A stretch of 64,000 nucleotides of DNA. It comes from Timema cristinae. Its lineage: Eukaryota; Arthropoda; Insecta; Phasmatodea; Timematidae. The notes below the pieces were generated by a model. That model was not told where the DNA came from, searched no databases, and saw only the letters and a list, made by a program, of their open reading frames with translations. Positions 11,360 through 21,482 of this stretch are shown here, piece by piece (the stretch's first letter is position 1; the number at the start of each line of letters is the position of its first letter). The stretch lies in contig JBCFYV010000001.1 of the NCBI GenBank assembly GCA_039000515.1, forward strand, positions 29,161,048 to 29,225,047, written 5' to 3'. The position numbers and the translations under genes were made by a program.

Positions 11360-11650
11360 CTAGTTGGTCTTGGGGTTAAATTATTTACTCAGGACCCAAT
11401 GTCCTATAGGCTCAAACCCAGCCAGGGTCGATGGATTTTTCTTGAGCGTTCAAAATCTGTAGCACAAATTACTTTTGGAAGGGAAATAAAGCCATTGGTC
11501 CCACGTCAAATGTGGCCAGTAAAATAACCTTGGAGAATATGTGAAAATACCTTTCCCAGGAAAAAATTGGTAGGTTATTATACTCTCGCTCATAGAAATC
11601 ATCGTGTGCTGATATAATCAGTCGGTTCAGAAAGTGCACATTAAGTACCT
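11360..11650 (+). repeat. SINE family D, near full length
   Basis: tRNA-like head (agttggtcttggggtta A box; aggctcaaacccagcc B box), body (ggtcgatggatttttcttga, gtagcacaaattacttttgg, gagaatatgtgaaaatacct) and 3' segment (gtgtgctgatataatcagtc, ggttcagaaagtgcac). The last segment is shared with family C. Confidence 0.8.
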
Positions 11651-12097
11651 TAAATAAATGGAAAAAATAAATATAGCTATCAGGACTTTGTTGAGTTCAA
11701 GATGCGGATAAAAAATGTATAAATTTAAAGGTGAAACATTTTTGAGGAATAAACTTCTTCTGTTTCTCTTTCTGGTGGTTTACTTTTTTTTCCTTGAAAA
11801 ACTTTGCCATTAAACCCTTATTTTTTTATTTTTACTTCAACTCTTTTAATATTTAAAGCTTTTGAAATTTCTTGCAAAGCCTGTTTCTTGTTTTTATTTT
11901 TATAATCCTTACAGTTAACATCCCATACAGCCATCCGATCTTTATGCAGTAATGTAAATATAATTAGTTCATATTACATAATTAAAAATAAATAATGATC
12001 AAGAAACGGAATACACAAGATTAAGATCACATAACAAGAGGATAACCTTTTCAGGTGGAGTTTCCAAGAACATACAAAAAAATTGATGTTTTTAAAG
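11651..12097. other. AT-rich spacer between two converging D SINEs
   Basis: The D copies at 11360 (+) and 12098 (-) face each other with about 450 bp between. No gene seen. Confidence 0.5.
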
Positions 12098-12305
12098 TGC
12101 ACATTCTGAACCGAATGATTATATCAGCACAAGATAATTTCTATCAGCAAGGGCGAAAGGGCCTATCAATTTTTCCGGGAACGATACTTTCACAAACCTA
12201 CCGGGGTTCTTTTACATGCTACAATTGACATGATACCGATGGCTTGGTTTCACTCCGAAGGAAGTTGTGCTACGGATTTTTACTACCCCGAGATCATCGA
12301 CGTCA
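12098..12305 (-). repeat. SINE family D, 5'-truncated
   Basis: Starts (minus 3' end) with gtgcacattctgaaccgaat and atatcagcac, runs through the D body, and stops at tacggatttttac...gatcatcgacgtcaacacc, within the region of the B box. The A-box half of the head is absent. Confidence 0.75.
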
Positions 12306-12416
12306 ACACCAAGAAAAAAAAAATGCTGATGAATATGTTGACAAACATATGTTTCCAACATTTATTTGATGTTTACCGCTCACTGCCGGATTTTATTTTG
12401 GTGTCGACATTTTGCT

Positions 12417-12440
12417 AACTTGACTGTTATTATTATTATA

Positions 12441-12471
<31 letters not shown>

Positions 12472-12627
12472 TATTATTATTATTATTATTATTATTAGCA
12501 CCACGTCTTACTACCCATTCGGGTTATACGTACTTACGCTAATGTGTGATGGTAGGGTGATTGTGGGATAAATGAAGGACCTACAGTTTAACGTGGAATC
12601 CGAACCACGGTGGAGAACTTGACTGTT
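12417..12627 (-). repeat. Headless SINE family A with 12-bp TSD
   Basis: Element 12429-12615 between copies of aacttgactgtt (12417-12428 and 12616-12627). It has the long (TTA)n tail, the shared 3' segment and the T-arm-like hairpin, and its 5' end is ctccaccgtgg. The whole tRNA-like head is missing, yet the TSD sits exactly at this 5' end, so it inserted in this short form. Confidence 0.9.
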
Positions 12628-12799
12628 GTCACCATGTGTTAATAGTGGTGTTTTCAAGTTTTTGTTGAAAACCTGTGCTGCTAACAATGCTACTCTGGAT
12701 AAACGTGCCAAAGTATAGTAGAAATGTTATCTTCACTGCTTGATAAACATTAATAAAACAAATATTAATATAACCAACTTAAAAGAATTTAATCCCTAT

Positions 12800-13037
12800 A
12801 TCGGTGTCCACTTGGTCCAATGCTTCACTGTTGCAATATACTTTACTTCCGATGACAAGGAGATGGGCTTAAGATCCCGGTCGGGTGTACTAAGGGTGGT
12901 TTTTGCCAAAGTACTTTCCACTCTCTCTTCACAAAAATGCATGTACACTTCCTCTTAATTCAACCTTCTCCATCCATATGTCCTTAGCGTAATTAGTTCA
13001 TATGTGTTTAACCTGAACAAGTAATAAACGCGGTACT
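12800..13037 (+). repeat. SINE family B copy
   Basis: Head decayed (ggtccaatgcttcactgttg), variable arm (gatgacaaggagatgg), B box (cttaagatcccggtc), body (ctctcttcacaaaaatgcat), tail (cctgaacaagtaataaacgc). Confidence 0.75.
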
Positions 13038-13084
13038 AGTTTCTCTTATTAATATTTAATTGGAAACAGATAGTATTTAGTTAC

Positions 13085-13605
13085 TAAAGATACTCTTGAA
13101 TATTTTTATGGGTATCGTATAATTTAGGTAGGATTTTTCTTCCTTATAAAATTATTTCTGTTAATTGTTATACGCATGACTGATATTCAAGAACTGTTGA
13201 TTAATACTATGAGTAGTAAATTAAAATAAAAATACTTTAAAAAAATCACCATGTCTGTCACCTGTTCAAGTATATGCATAAACACCAGTTACGCTAATGA
13301 GTTAGGAATGAGGAAGGTTTAATTTCGAAGAAATATGCCCACATTTGCGTGAAGGAATAGTAGAAAACCATTTTGAATAAACAACACCCCTTCAAAACAA
13401 CCTGGCTGGGATTTTAACCTCAATCTCCCTATCATTTGTCAGTCAGTATATTACGAGAGTGACGTCCTGGACTATGCGGCCACCAAAGCCGGTGAATATA
13501 TCTACTAAAGTCATATTTTAGTTATTTTAGCCAAAAAAGCTTTTTTATTTTAAAAAGTAAGAAAAAAATTCTACCTTGCTCACGTTTCCTTGAAGACTCG
13601 TAACA
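13085..13605 (+). repeat. Family K right half, split by a B SINE
   Basis: The left piece (gactgatattcaagaactgt, tgattaatactatg) and right piece (tctactaaagtcatatttta, ttattttagcc, taccttgctcacg) match the K copy at 34528 in the same order, separated by the B SINE at 13246-13492. Strongly diverged. Confidence 0.4.
13246..13492 (-). repeat. SINE family B, full length, nested in family K
   Basis: Reverse-oriented B with tail (accatgtctgtcacctgttc), body (cccacatttgcgtgaaggaa), B box (ggctgggattttaacctcaa) and head (tattacgagagtgacgtcct, atgcggccacc). It separates two parts of a family K repeat, so it is younger than that K copy. Confidence 0.8.
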
Positions 13606-14763
13606 AAGACTGATTAAAGTATTGTAGTATTTAAAAAAAAAAAGTAAAATGGATACCATATACTTTTTTTTTCATTTTCCAATCAGTAGAGCTCTGATTT
13701 TCTTTCATCAGATATATGCCAAGTCTGATATCACATTTGTACTTTGGAGACGTGTCTCTTTTGATCATCACAAATTTGTGGATGACTCGTTTATTTGTAA
13801 GGGTGAAAAGGGGAAAGCAGTTGAAGTTTGAAACAGAACGAACAAGGGTGGAAAAGGATCTCCTATTTCTCGTGGAGAATACTTAGTGAGAAGAGAGAGA
13901 GAGAGAAAACATAACACAAGGCAAAGAAATTAAAAAAAAAATAGAGAAGGCTAGTGACGGAAAGCTACAAAGGAACTGAAACTTCGAGGAGGTTTATCAG
14001 TAGAGAGAGAGAGAGAGAGAGAGAGAAAAAAAAAAATAAAAGAAGAGGAAAATGATAAAAAATAAATAAAGTTCCATGGAATCTTGTAAATAATGAAAAT
14101 AGATTTAGTAAAGGATGAATGAGATTTAATTTTTTGCAACTTAAATACTTAAAGACAGGTTGATTTGAAAACAATTGCCAACCAAATTTAAATTATACAC
14201 GTGAGGAAGGATCCAAAGAATATATATATTTTTTAATATTTCATAGCTCAAGTGTTAAAGGTAAAATTATACATGACTGACATTTAATAACCTTAAAAAA
14301 AACCCTGTAAATGCGTTATAATATTACATTTTCCTTCAAACGTAATAGCTCATGTATGAATTTTGTGATTTTAAAAAGATAAGAATTAAAAAAATGTTTT
14401 GAGTTTACAGTCATCTATTCAAAATATATTTACTTATTACGTGTTATTAAAATGTATTTAAAATGATTTACTGAAAAAAATCCTTCATAAAACTATTTTT
14501 TATCCATAGCAAATCTAACGCTTTAACTCTAAATGTATTTCTGAATAATTATACACATACACTAAATGTATTTGATAAGCTGTAAGGCTTCATTTTCTTA
14601 GCGATGAAGATATTTTTTGATATTTTTATGCTACATCTTCTAATTAGCAAAATTACTTCTTAATAACGAATGTCCCGGAGATCTAGCTCTTGCAAAGCTA
14701 CAACCTCAGTACCGTCCTGATCAAAATAAATGACTAATTAGCACAGACTTAGTACGATTAGGC
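13606..14763. other. Non-coding stretch with GA microsatellites
   Basis: Short (GA)n tracts at 13892-13907 and 14002-14027. Open frames on both strands here carry only low-complexity sequence. Confidence 0.6.
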
Positions 14764-14880
14764 TTAGGACGATTCCTAAAAGCTCAGTGGGTAGAGTATA
14801 GGAGTACTAAGCCAAAGGTCCCGGTTTCGATTCCCGTGTCCAGGTTTAATTTTTTAATTTTCAGAATATAATATATAGAT
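14764..14880 (+). repeat. Repeat family F (tRNA-like core with AT tail)
   Basis: Core: aaaagctcagtgggtagagt (D-arm/A box), gtactaagccaaaggtcccg, gtttcgattcccgtgtccag (T arm/B box), followed by an AT tail with agaatataatatatagat. The T arm is intact, but there is no matching acceptor 5' strand, so it is a tRNA-derived repeat and not a gene. Confidence 0.65.
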
Positions 14881-15020
14881 TCAAATAAATCCTCAATAAA
14901 ACCAAAATAATTGCTTTGACATTTGATTCTTCACTATTATAGTATTCTAAATACCTCTTTTGTTGCATTTATCACGTGTTGTTCTGTGTGGGAATATGCA
15001 ATTCCTTTTTTATACTTGAA

Positions 15021-15220
15021 TCTTACAATCCATTCGGGCTAGCCACTTATCCTAATGAGATAAATATAAGAAAGGTAGATTTTAGAGAAAATGTACATGA
15101 ATTTACGTGAAGAGGGAGTTGAAATTAATTTAGTAAAAGAACACCTCAGTACATCAAGCTGGGATTAAAACTTTGATACCTCTGTCACCGGGACATAATT
15201 TCATATAATACTGATGCCCT
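15021..15220 (-). repeat. SINE family B copy, head eroded
   Basis: Reverse-oriented: cttacaatccattcgggcta (tail), gaatttacgtgaagagggag (body), catcaagctgggattaaaac (B box), then an unrecognisable head. Confidence 0.65.
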
Positions 15221-15427
15221 TATTCTGTATACATAGAAATTAAGTTATCATAATCAAACTGTAGAAAATTATTAATGGTTTATACAACTGGGAAATGTAT
15301 TTTAATTGATATTCAACATATAATTCAACGTTATTTGTTATTCTTATGAGGTGAATCAATCTTGTTCTAGATTTTTGAATTATCATTGTTTTTCTATAGC
15401 TATCTCTAGTATCATAATTTTTTCTTA

Positions 15428-15672
15428 TCCCCGCATCTTAATACCTCTTAAACTACATGCATATATATTATTTATGCTATTGAGATAAGCATGAGGGAAA
15501 GTGAGTTAATATTAGGTGTACCCACATTTGCGTGAAGTGAAAGTGAAAAACAATTTAGGAAAAACCTCCCTCAGTACACCCGACCGGATTCAAACTTTGA
15601 CCTTCCAGTTATCGATGGTATAGTCTACTGTGAGAGTAACACCATAGACAATGAGGCCACCGAAATGGGTGT
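15428..15672 (-). repeat. SINE family B, near full length
   Basis: Reverse-oriented: decayed tail (catcttaatacctcttaa), body (cccacatttgcgtgaagtga), B box (cgaccggattcaaactttga), head (ctactgtgagagtaacacca, caatgaggccacc). Confidence 0.8.
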
Positions 15673-15777
15673 TTTTAACTATAAAAATTGCCTAGATATA
15701 ATATTTAATCAAAATCGTTTGAGCGGATGTCGATAAAATCATTTTAAATTTTACCTCTGCTTTTCAATAAATAACCC

Positions 15778-16053
15778 TTAATTTTAGGACCCGCCTCGGT
15801 GGCTTAGTTGGCTAACGCGCTTGTCGTGTTGAAGCTTGACTGCTGAGGACGAGGAGATTGAGGTTCGAATATCGGTCGTGTGAACTGGGGTGGTTTTTCC
15901 TAAACGGTTTTCCACTCTCCCTCAACGCAAATGCGGGTTCACTTCCTCTAATTCAACCTTCCCAATTCCTAATCCATTAGCGTAATTAGTACTTAAAGCG
16001 TATAACCCGAACGGGTAGTAAGACTCGGTGCTAAATATTATATATTAATTTTA
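15778..16053 (+). repeat. SINE family B, best-preserved full copy
   Basis: Element about 15787-16044 between 9-bp copies of ttaatttta (15778-15786 and 16045-16053). Head: gacccgcctcggtggcttag, ttggctaacgcgc (A box), a long variable arm gctgaggacgaggag as in Leu/Ser-type tRNAs, B box gaggttcgaatatcgg. Body: ctcaacgcaaatgcgggttc. Tail: attagcgtaattagtactta, gcgtataacccgaacgggta, gtaagactcggtgctaa. Use this copy as the reference for B. Confidence 0.9.
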
Positions 16054-16059
16054 AGGGCT

Positions 16060-16310
16060 AGATATATAGTTACAAAAATGCTTTGGTGAACCTTTATGGC
16101 AACTATAGATAACAAGTTTAGCCTATCTGTAAAATCGTTTTGGTTCTAGTAGTAAATACGCTAAATTACATCGTCAAAACTACTTTTTCAGTTTCCAGGG
16201 GTCATGAAACTTCAACATTTATCAAAATATAGAGTTCAATTTTTTATATTTTTTTTACAATCACAGTACATCTTTCTCCAAGAGGTTGAGATAAAGAAAA
16301 AAGTCTAATA
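16060..16310 (-). repeat. Dispersed repeat family I, partial
   Basis: Reverse-oriented blocks aaaatcgttttggttctagt, actttttcagtttccagggg, tcatgaaacttcaacattta, tcaaaatatagagttcaa and caagaggttgag parallel those of the other I copies. Confidence 0.5.
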
Positions 16311-16797
16311 AAAGAACAATCCGCTTCAGATTTTATCTCTTTCAAACTATACAAACTTAACAAATACACGTGAGTAGCTTATTTGTATTCCACCAATATC
16401 CTGATACAAGCAAACGTGACAACAGAACACGAATGGGAACTTTCAAGTTGGTTCTATGAGGATTTAAATTTAGATATTCTGTGAAAACCCAGCTGTCCCC
16501 ACTATGTATGTGATCACCGATATTCGATACTTAAAAACAGAGAGAGAGAGAGAACCAGAGAGTTAGAGGAAAAGAAAAATACAAAGAGAATGTGGGCTTT
16601 TTTTTTTTTTTTAACACTTCCTAAAACAGTAAAGCTGCCTCATCCTCCCCCTCCCCCCTTACCCCTCCCGCTTTACCAACCCTCTCCCACACATACACTC
16701 AAAAAGTGTGTCCGATATCATGCAAATAAAGCAGTTATGTTTTTATCAATATAATATATACATATTCAACTGTTGACATTATTTTAGAAACCCTTTT
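16311..16797. other. Non-coding stretch
   Basis: Contains a short GA tract (16541-16553), a T run (about 16599-16612) and a C-rich patch (16644-16671). No gene seen. Confidence 0.5.
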
Positions 16798-17150
16798 AAC
16801 AGGCTGCGTGGTATAGTTTTCAGAGGCTCTGACTGGTGACCTTAAGTTATTAGGTTTGACTCCCGGCTGGCACTGGGGGATTTTTCTCAAAACGCAAATA
16901 ATTCCCATCGTCACCAGGGTTAGGTTTACTACACATTGGTTTCGACCATCATATTCACTTCCATCATCATCATCATCTCATCTCATCGGGACATGGGAAG
17001 AGCCTCCATGGAAAATATGTACGATCAGTACATTCTGGCGTCTCCTGGGCAGCGGTAGATTAGTATTAATTAATCTTTCCACTACTGGGATACGTATTGA
17101 TGCAGCCCAATACGCCAATATTATTTTAAACCCTTTTTAAAATTTTATAA
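16798..17150 (+). repeat. SINE-like element, family E (single copy)
   Basis: tRNA-like head: ggctgcgtggtatagttttc (A box) and aggtttgactcccggctgg (B box), ~60 bp apart as expected for an internal Pol III promoter. Body has ccatcatcatcatcatctca, catgggaagagcctccatgg and ctcctgggcagcggtaga. It does not carry the A/B or C/D tails. An open frame at 16856-17140 lies wholly inside and is not taken as coding. Confidence 0.6.
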
Positions 17151-17261
17151 TCTCAAATTCTCAAACGCTCTTTGTTTTGCTCAAACGTGAGGTGAGTTAC
17201 AATCACGGTTGAGAACTGTCATCGCAACACTCGTAAATCATATCGTAAAGCCCCTCACATA

Positions 17262-17440
17262 GGTGGTCATGGAGTCAAAGGTGTCGTTATTTGTAATTTA
17301 CTATATTTACGATGAAGAGGAAGTCAGTTTGAATCCCGGCTGAGTGTGGTAAATGTGATTTCTCTCAAATAGGGGTTCCTTTTTTTTCCACTAAATTAGT
17401 GGTACAATCTCTATACATTACAACGTAATCACTTACATAT
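17262..17440 (+). repeat. SINE family B fragment, degenerate
   Basis: Head-like ggtggtcatggagtcaaagg, tgtcg, and B box cagtttgaatcccggctgag; the 3' half is unrecognisable. Confidence 0.45.
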
Positions 17441-18145
17441 ATTTAAAGTAATTAAATTTTCGACACCCCGAATTGGTAGTATATTTACTGACAAGATAAA
17501 ATATATTGTAAAAAGTTATCGATTAATTCTGTTCTCAAAACTTTGACAAAGCTGTACGTAGCAATCTTTTTGTAAGGAAAATCTAAATGGTTACCAAGAT
17601 TTTACAGATTTATGTTGTTAAATATTTTAATTAAACACTGGGGTCCCTTTTGTTGTACATTTATTCCTCACGACAGTCTTTAGTTCGAACCCTGGGACAT
17701 AAACCTACACAAAATATATCTAAAATGAACAAGGCACAAACACTCTTAAAATTCATGCCTTAATTTCCTCAAATAAACATTCGAATACCATCGCAGGGTT
17801 TATTTATAATAATTATACCCCTATGTAAGAGTCCTTTCTCTAAAGATCATATATTCACTCTCCCTCAGCTAACATCTCTTTCATCAAGGTCAATCAGCGA
17901 TTTACTCATACTTTACCCTCCGCGAAGCTAGATCATGACAATAACATTATATAAAAAAATATAATATTTAATTATAAAACTCATACATGATTACTATACA
18001 GCCCAATATTTATAGGAGGGGCCACTCACATATGATGGCTAGAAAACTTATTAAATCTACTTTCACGGATTAAAGTAGTGTGATCTGCTACGGTTACGTT
18101 TGATATATCAAATAAATAGCTATATCTATATATTTATTTGAGATA
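17441..18145. other. AT-rich non-coding stretch
   Basis: Nothing recognisable. Confidence 0.45.
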
Positions 18146-18242
18146 TTTCTGAACCAACTAATTATATCAGCACATGATAGTTTTTTATGAAAAAGAGCCT
18201 ATAAATTTTGCCATGTAAGATATTTTTTCACATATCCTCCAG
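18146..18242 (-). repeat. SINE family D, 3' part (left of hAT insertion)
   Basis: tttctgaaccaactaattat and atatcagcacatgatag are the D/C 3' segment reversed, followed by D body to cacatatcctccag. The remainder of the same D copy resumes at 20792. Confidence 0.85.
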
Positions 18243-18809
18243 TAGTGATGGGCACTATCTAATGAAAAGTATCGAATAATTCGATAGTAATAAACTTTAA
18301 AAAATATTCGAATGAAAGTATTCATATTAATTCACGTTGCTGCTGAACGCTAGAACACCTTACTGTTTTGAATATTTTCCTTGTTACAGAGATGCGACAT
18401 ATTCGTTTCTATAAGTTCCACTATTGGGATTCACTTTTACGGGTTACCGTGCTGATCGATAGTCAACATTACGGTTTCGAATGTTCTACTTATTACAAAG
18501 AAAAGAGAGATTCCTTTCTATAAAGTCCACTATTGGAAATCAATCCTCGTTTTACATTGCTGAACAATTATTATTATTATTTTATTCAACCTTAAGGTTT
18601 CGTTCTCATCTGTTGTTTATCCACACAAAATGTGTGTTAAGGTAAGCCTAAAGTTTATCATTCACATTTTAGTTTATTTCAAATTTTCCTGACCATATTG
18701 TTTAGACCATTATTCAAACCTATTTATATTTTTTTGTTATTAATTTAATTTATATTAATTGTCTTTCTCATAAGGCTACTCAACTAGATCCACGATACTT
18801 ACGAATTAT

Positions 18810-19030
18810 TCAACGCCTTAGCTCAGTCAGTAACGAATCTGCTTACTAATCTAGGAATCCCGGTTTTGATTCCCAGAATGGCTGATAAATCTATTATTGG
18901 TGAAATGTGGGTTTCTCCTTTCATAGTGATGAATTAGCAGCTAGGGGCTGGATGTTGTCTGTTCTAGAATTTAGTTAATATTAAAGTCGTGTGCTGATAT
19001 AATCAAACGGTTCAGAAACATAAATAACAA
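18810..19030 (+). repeat. SINE family C, full length, nested in hAT
   Basis: Head: ccttagctcagtcagtaacg (A box), gttttgattcccagaatggc (B box). Body: ttcatagtgatgaattagca, ctgttctagaatttagttaa. 3' segment: cgtgtgctgatataatcaaa, cggttcagaaac, the same 3' segment as family D. Confidence 0.8.
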
Positions 19031-19490
19031 TAAAACACGAATTCAGCCAACTTAAAATATCCATGTTTTTACTTTTGTTTGCTATAAAAATAATAAATCT
19101 TTATAGACGTCAAATATGCTGCACATTGAATATTAATAATACATAAAAATATTCACAGCTTAGCATACATATTTTATTCCTGGTTAGTTTAGGTTTTTTC
19201 TCTTATTCTGGTAGAAAATTTGTATTTTACAGTCTATAATGTTGTAAATTTTTCTTTGGTGGAATTGGTACCTTATTTTAGTGTTCAAAATTGAATTATG
19301 CTCTAATTTAAATCCATATCTCTGTTAAGTTTATCTTAGTAGTGTTACTGGGAAAGTGCCTTTAAAATAATAATAATAATCACTAATTTGAAATTATATT
19401 GCGATAGGATTATCACAATATTACATTATTTTAGGTGAATAAGTATTCAAATAAATTAAAAAATATTGTGAATGTCATTAATATTAGTTA

Positions 19491-19807
19491 TATTACATAT
19501 TCTTATTATTATTGGCACCACGTCTTACTACCCGTTCGGGTTGTACACACTTATGCTAATGTGTAATGGTAGGGTGATTGTGAGATGAAATGGAGGACCT
19601 ACAGTTTAACGTGGAATCCGAACCACGGTGGAGACCTGGCATTCCACACATTCACAAGTTGTGATTAATACACTATTTTGTCAGAGGTGAAGGAAGGGTT
19701 TGGTAATCAGATTAATCTGTGCCGGGACCGGGATTGAACCCCGGACCCGCAGCACAGAAGTCTGGCAGCTTACTCCTAGACCACCAGGTCACCCTCTATC
19801 ACATATT
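19491..19807 (-). repeat. SINE family A, full length, nested in hAT
   Basis: Element about 19502-19796, flanked by tattacatatt (19491-19501) and tatcacatatt (19797-19807), one mismatch. Complete minus-strand A with head (gaccaccaggtcacc). It belongs to the subtype with the extra attaatacac block between the two acaagt/cttgt motifs. Confidence 0.88.
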
Positions 19808-20099
19808 AAGGTGACCTGGTGGTCTAGGGGTAATGTGTCAGACTTCTATGCTGGCGGCCGGGGTTCAATCCTCCGTCCCGGCAAAGATTTATCTGATTAC
19901 CAAACCCTTCCTTCACCTCTGACAAGACATCTTGTGAATGTGAGGAATGCCAGGTCTCCACCGTGGTTCGGATTCCACGTTAAACTGTAGGTCCTTCATT
20001 TCATCTCACAATCACCCTACCATTACACATTAGCGTAAGTGCGTATAACCCGAACGGGTAGTAAGACGCGGTGCTAATAATAATAATCTATCACATATT
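19796..20099 (+). repeat. SINE family A, full length, head-to-head with previous copy
   Basis: Element about 19808-20087 between ctatcacatatt (19796-19807) and an identical 20088-20099. It lacks the attaatacac block. It reused the target sequence left beside the minus-strand copy, giving a head-to-head pair only ~15 bp apart. Confidence 0.9.
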
Positions 20100-20347
20100 G
20101 TTTTCTTTCATGTTCTCAAAACGTTGATTGAAAATGTATTACAAAATAAAAATATAGCATTTTGAAATATTATCAAACTGAATAATATAATCACCATTAT
20201 AATATAGCTATAACTAATATTATAACTTTCAACCAATCTATAAATGCATACTACGATAGTTATATGTAATTTAGGATATTACTTAAAATTGTGATATAAA
20301 AAAAAACTTTTTAAGTTCCATAATATTTTTTATTTAAAGTCAAGAAC

Positions 20348-20611
20348 TCAAAAATCACAAAACCAACAATGAAACCACCTGCAAAGAACTGATCTATATG
20401 TTTTCAAATGTCTCATATCACACTCGACTGCTGCTAGAGTAGACATTATCTTTGAAATAACTAATAATTTATCTGTGTTTATGTTTGATAAATGCCTGTT
20501 TTCATGACACAGGCAAGTGAGAAAGAAACAGCGATTATTATTTTGACTAATCAACTTTGTTATGACTGAATGAGACAAGCACAGCAGCTGCAGCTGCGAA
20601 TGAATAAACAA
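20348..20611 (-). pseudogene. Possible hAT transposase C-terminal scrap
   Basis: An 87-codon frame in the right part of the hAT element includes HENRHLSNINTDKLLVISK, which resembles the hAT dimerisation end (R..LS..N.dkLl.l.k). The upstream SVITKLISQNNNRCF is reminiscent of the preceding (S..gnI...kR) part but out of register. Only ~180 bp remain to the right terminus, so most of a transposase would be deleted. Tentative. Confidence 0.3.
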
Positions 20612-20791
20612 TTCACTCGATTGAAAACGAAAGGTACGATAGTATTAATTCAAATGATAATTAATTACTAACGAATATTCATTTGAATGAAAACTATCGA
20701 ATGATCATTCGATAGTTTAGAAACGATTGTTTTTATCATTCGATGGTTTAAATCGTTCGATGGTTTGTCATTCGATAGGTGCCCATCACTA

Positions 20792-20971
20792 CCTTCCATG
20801 GTTCTTTTACTTGCCATAATCGTCATGGTACCGATAGCTCTACTTTCCCTCCAAAGGAAGTTGTGCCACGGTATTACTTACTCTCCATAGAAAAACCCGT
20901 CGACCCCGGCTGGATTTGAACCCACAAACATCAGATCCTTGAGCGAGCACTCTACTTAAAGACCACCTAGA
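20792..20971 (-). repeat. SINE family D, 5' part with head (right of hAT insertion)
   Basis: Reversed D body (atggttcttttacttgccat, ggaagttgtgccacgg), B box (ggctggatttgaacccacaa) and A box (tctacttaaagaccaccta). With 18146-18242 it makes one full D copy of about 277 bp. Confidence 0.85.
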
Positions 20972-21196
20972 TTAAAAACAAAATAGTAAAATGTAATAAT
21001 GTAAACCAAAAAAATAAAAAGTTATTTTCTAATAGCTTTATTTTAAGAAATTCGTGCTCTACATAATATATAATCCATTTAACTACACACAAATATTATT
21101 CTAATTACTCTGCTTATTAATAAGGTACTTTAATATGGGCTCATAATACATGTGCCATTTCTTGAATACAGTTGTCCTGATAGATATATGTATATA

Positions 21197-21443
21197 CTAG
21201 CAGTCCCGCACGGCGTTTCCCGTGACCCTCTGTGGGATAAGAAATACATAATCCCAACTCCCAACGCTGCCCGTTACCCAGTGTGTTATAATAATTATAT
21301 TAATACTCTTTATTCCCTATCCCGTGGGAATTTCAAAAAATCCGTCCTTGTTCCTTGTATACATCATAAAGGGAACCTCTGTGCAAAATTTCAGCTTTCT
21401 AGGTCCAAGGGTTTGGGTTGGGCCTTGATGAGTCAGAACTTTT

Positions 21444-21482
<39 letters not shown>

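Larger units (their letters stand above)
18243..20791. mobile_element. hAT-like DNA transposon inserted in a D SINE
   Basis: Ends are inverted repeats: tagtgatgggcac...tatc at the left and gatag...gtgcccatcacta at the right. Both subterminal regions carry repeats of attcgat/atcgaatg, as in many hAT ends. The D SINE lines up again across the gap. The bases flanking the insertion, tcctccag and ccttccat, fit a decayed 8-bp duplication of the D sequence tcttccag; 8-bp TSDs are the hAT hallmark. Three SINEs (18810, 19502, 19808) inserted later. Coding capacity is almost gone; one possible transposase scrap is listed separately. Confidence 0.85.
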
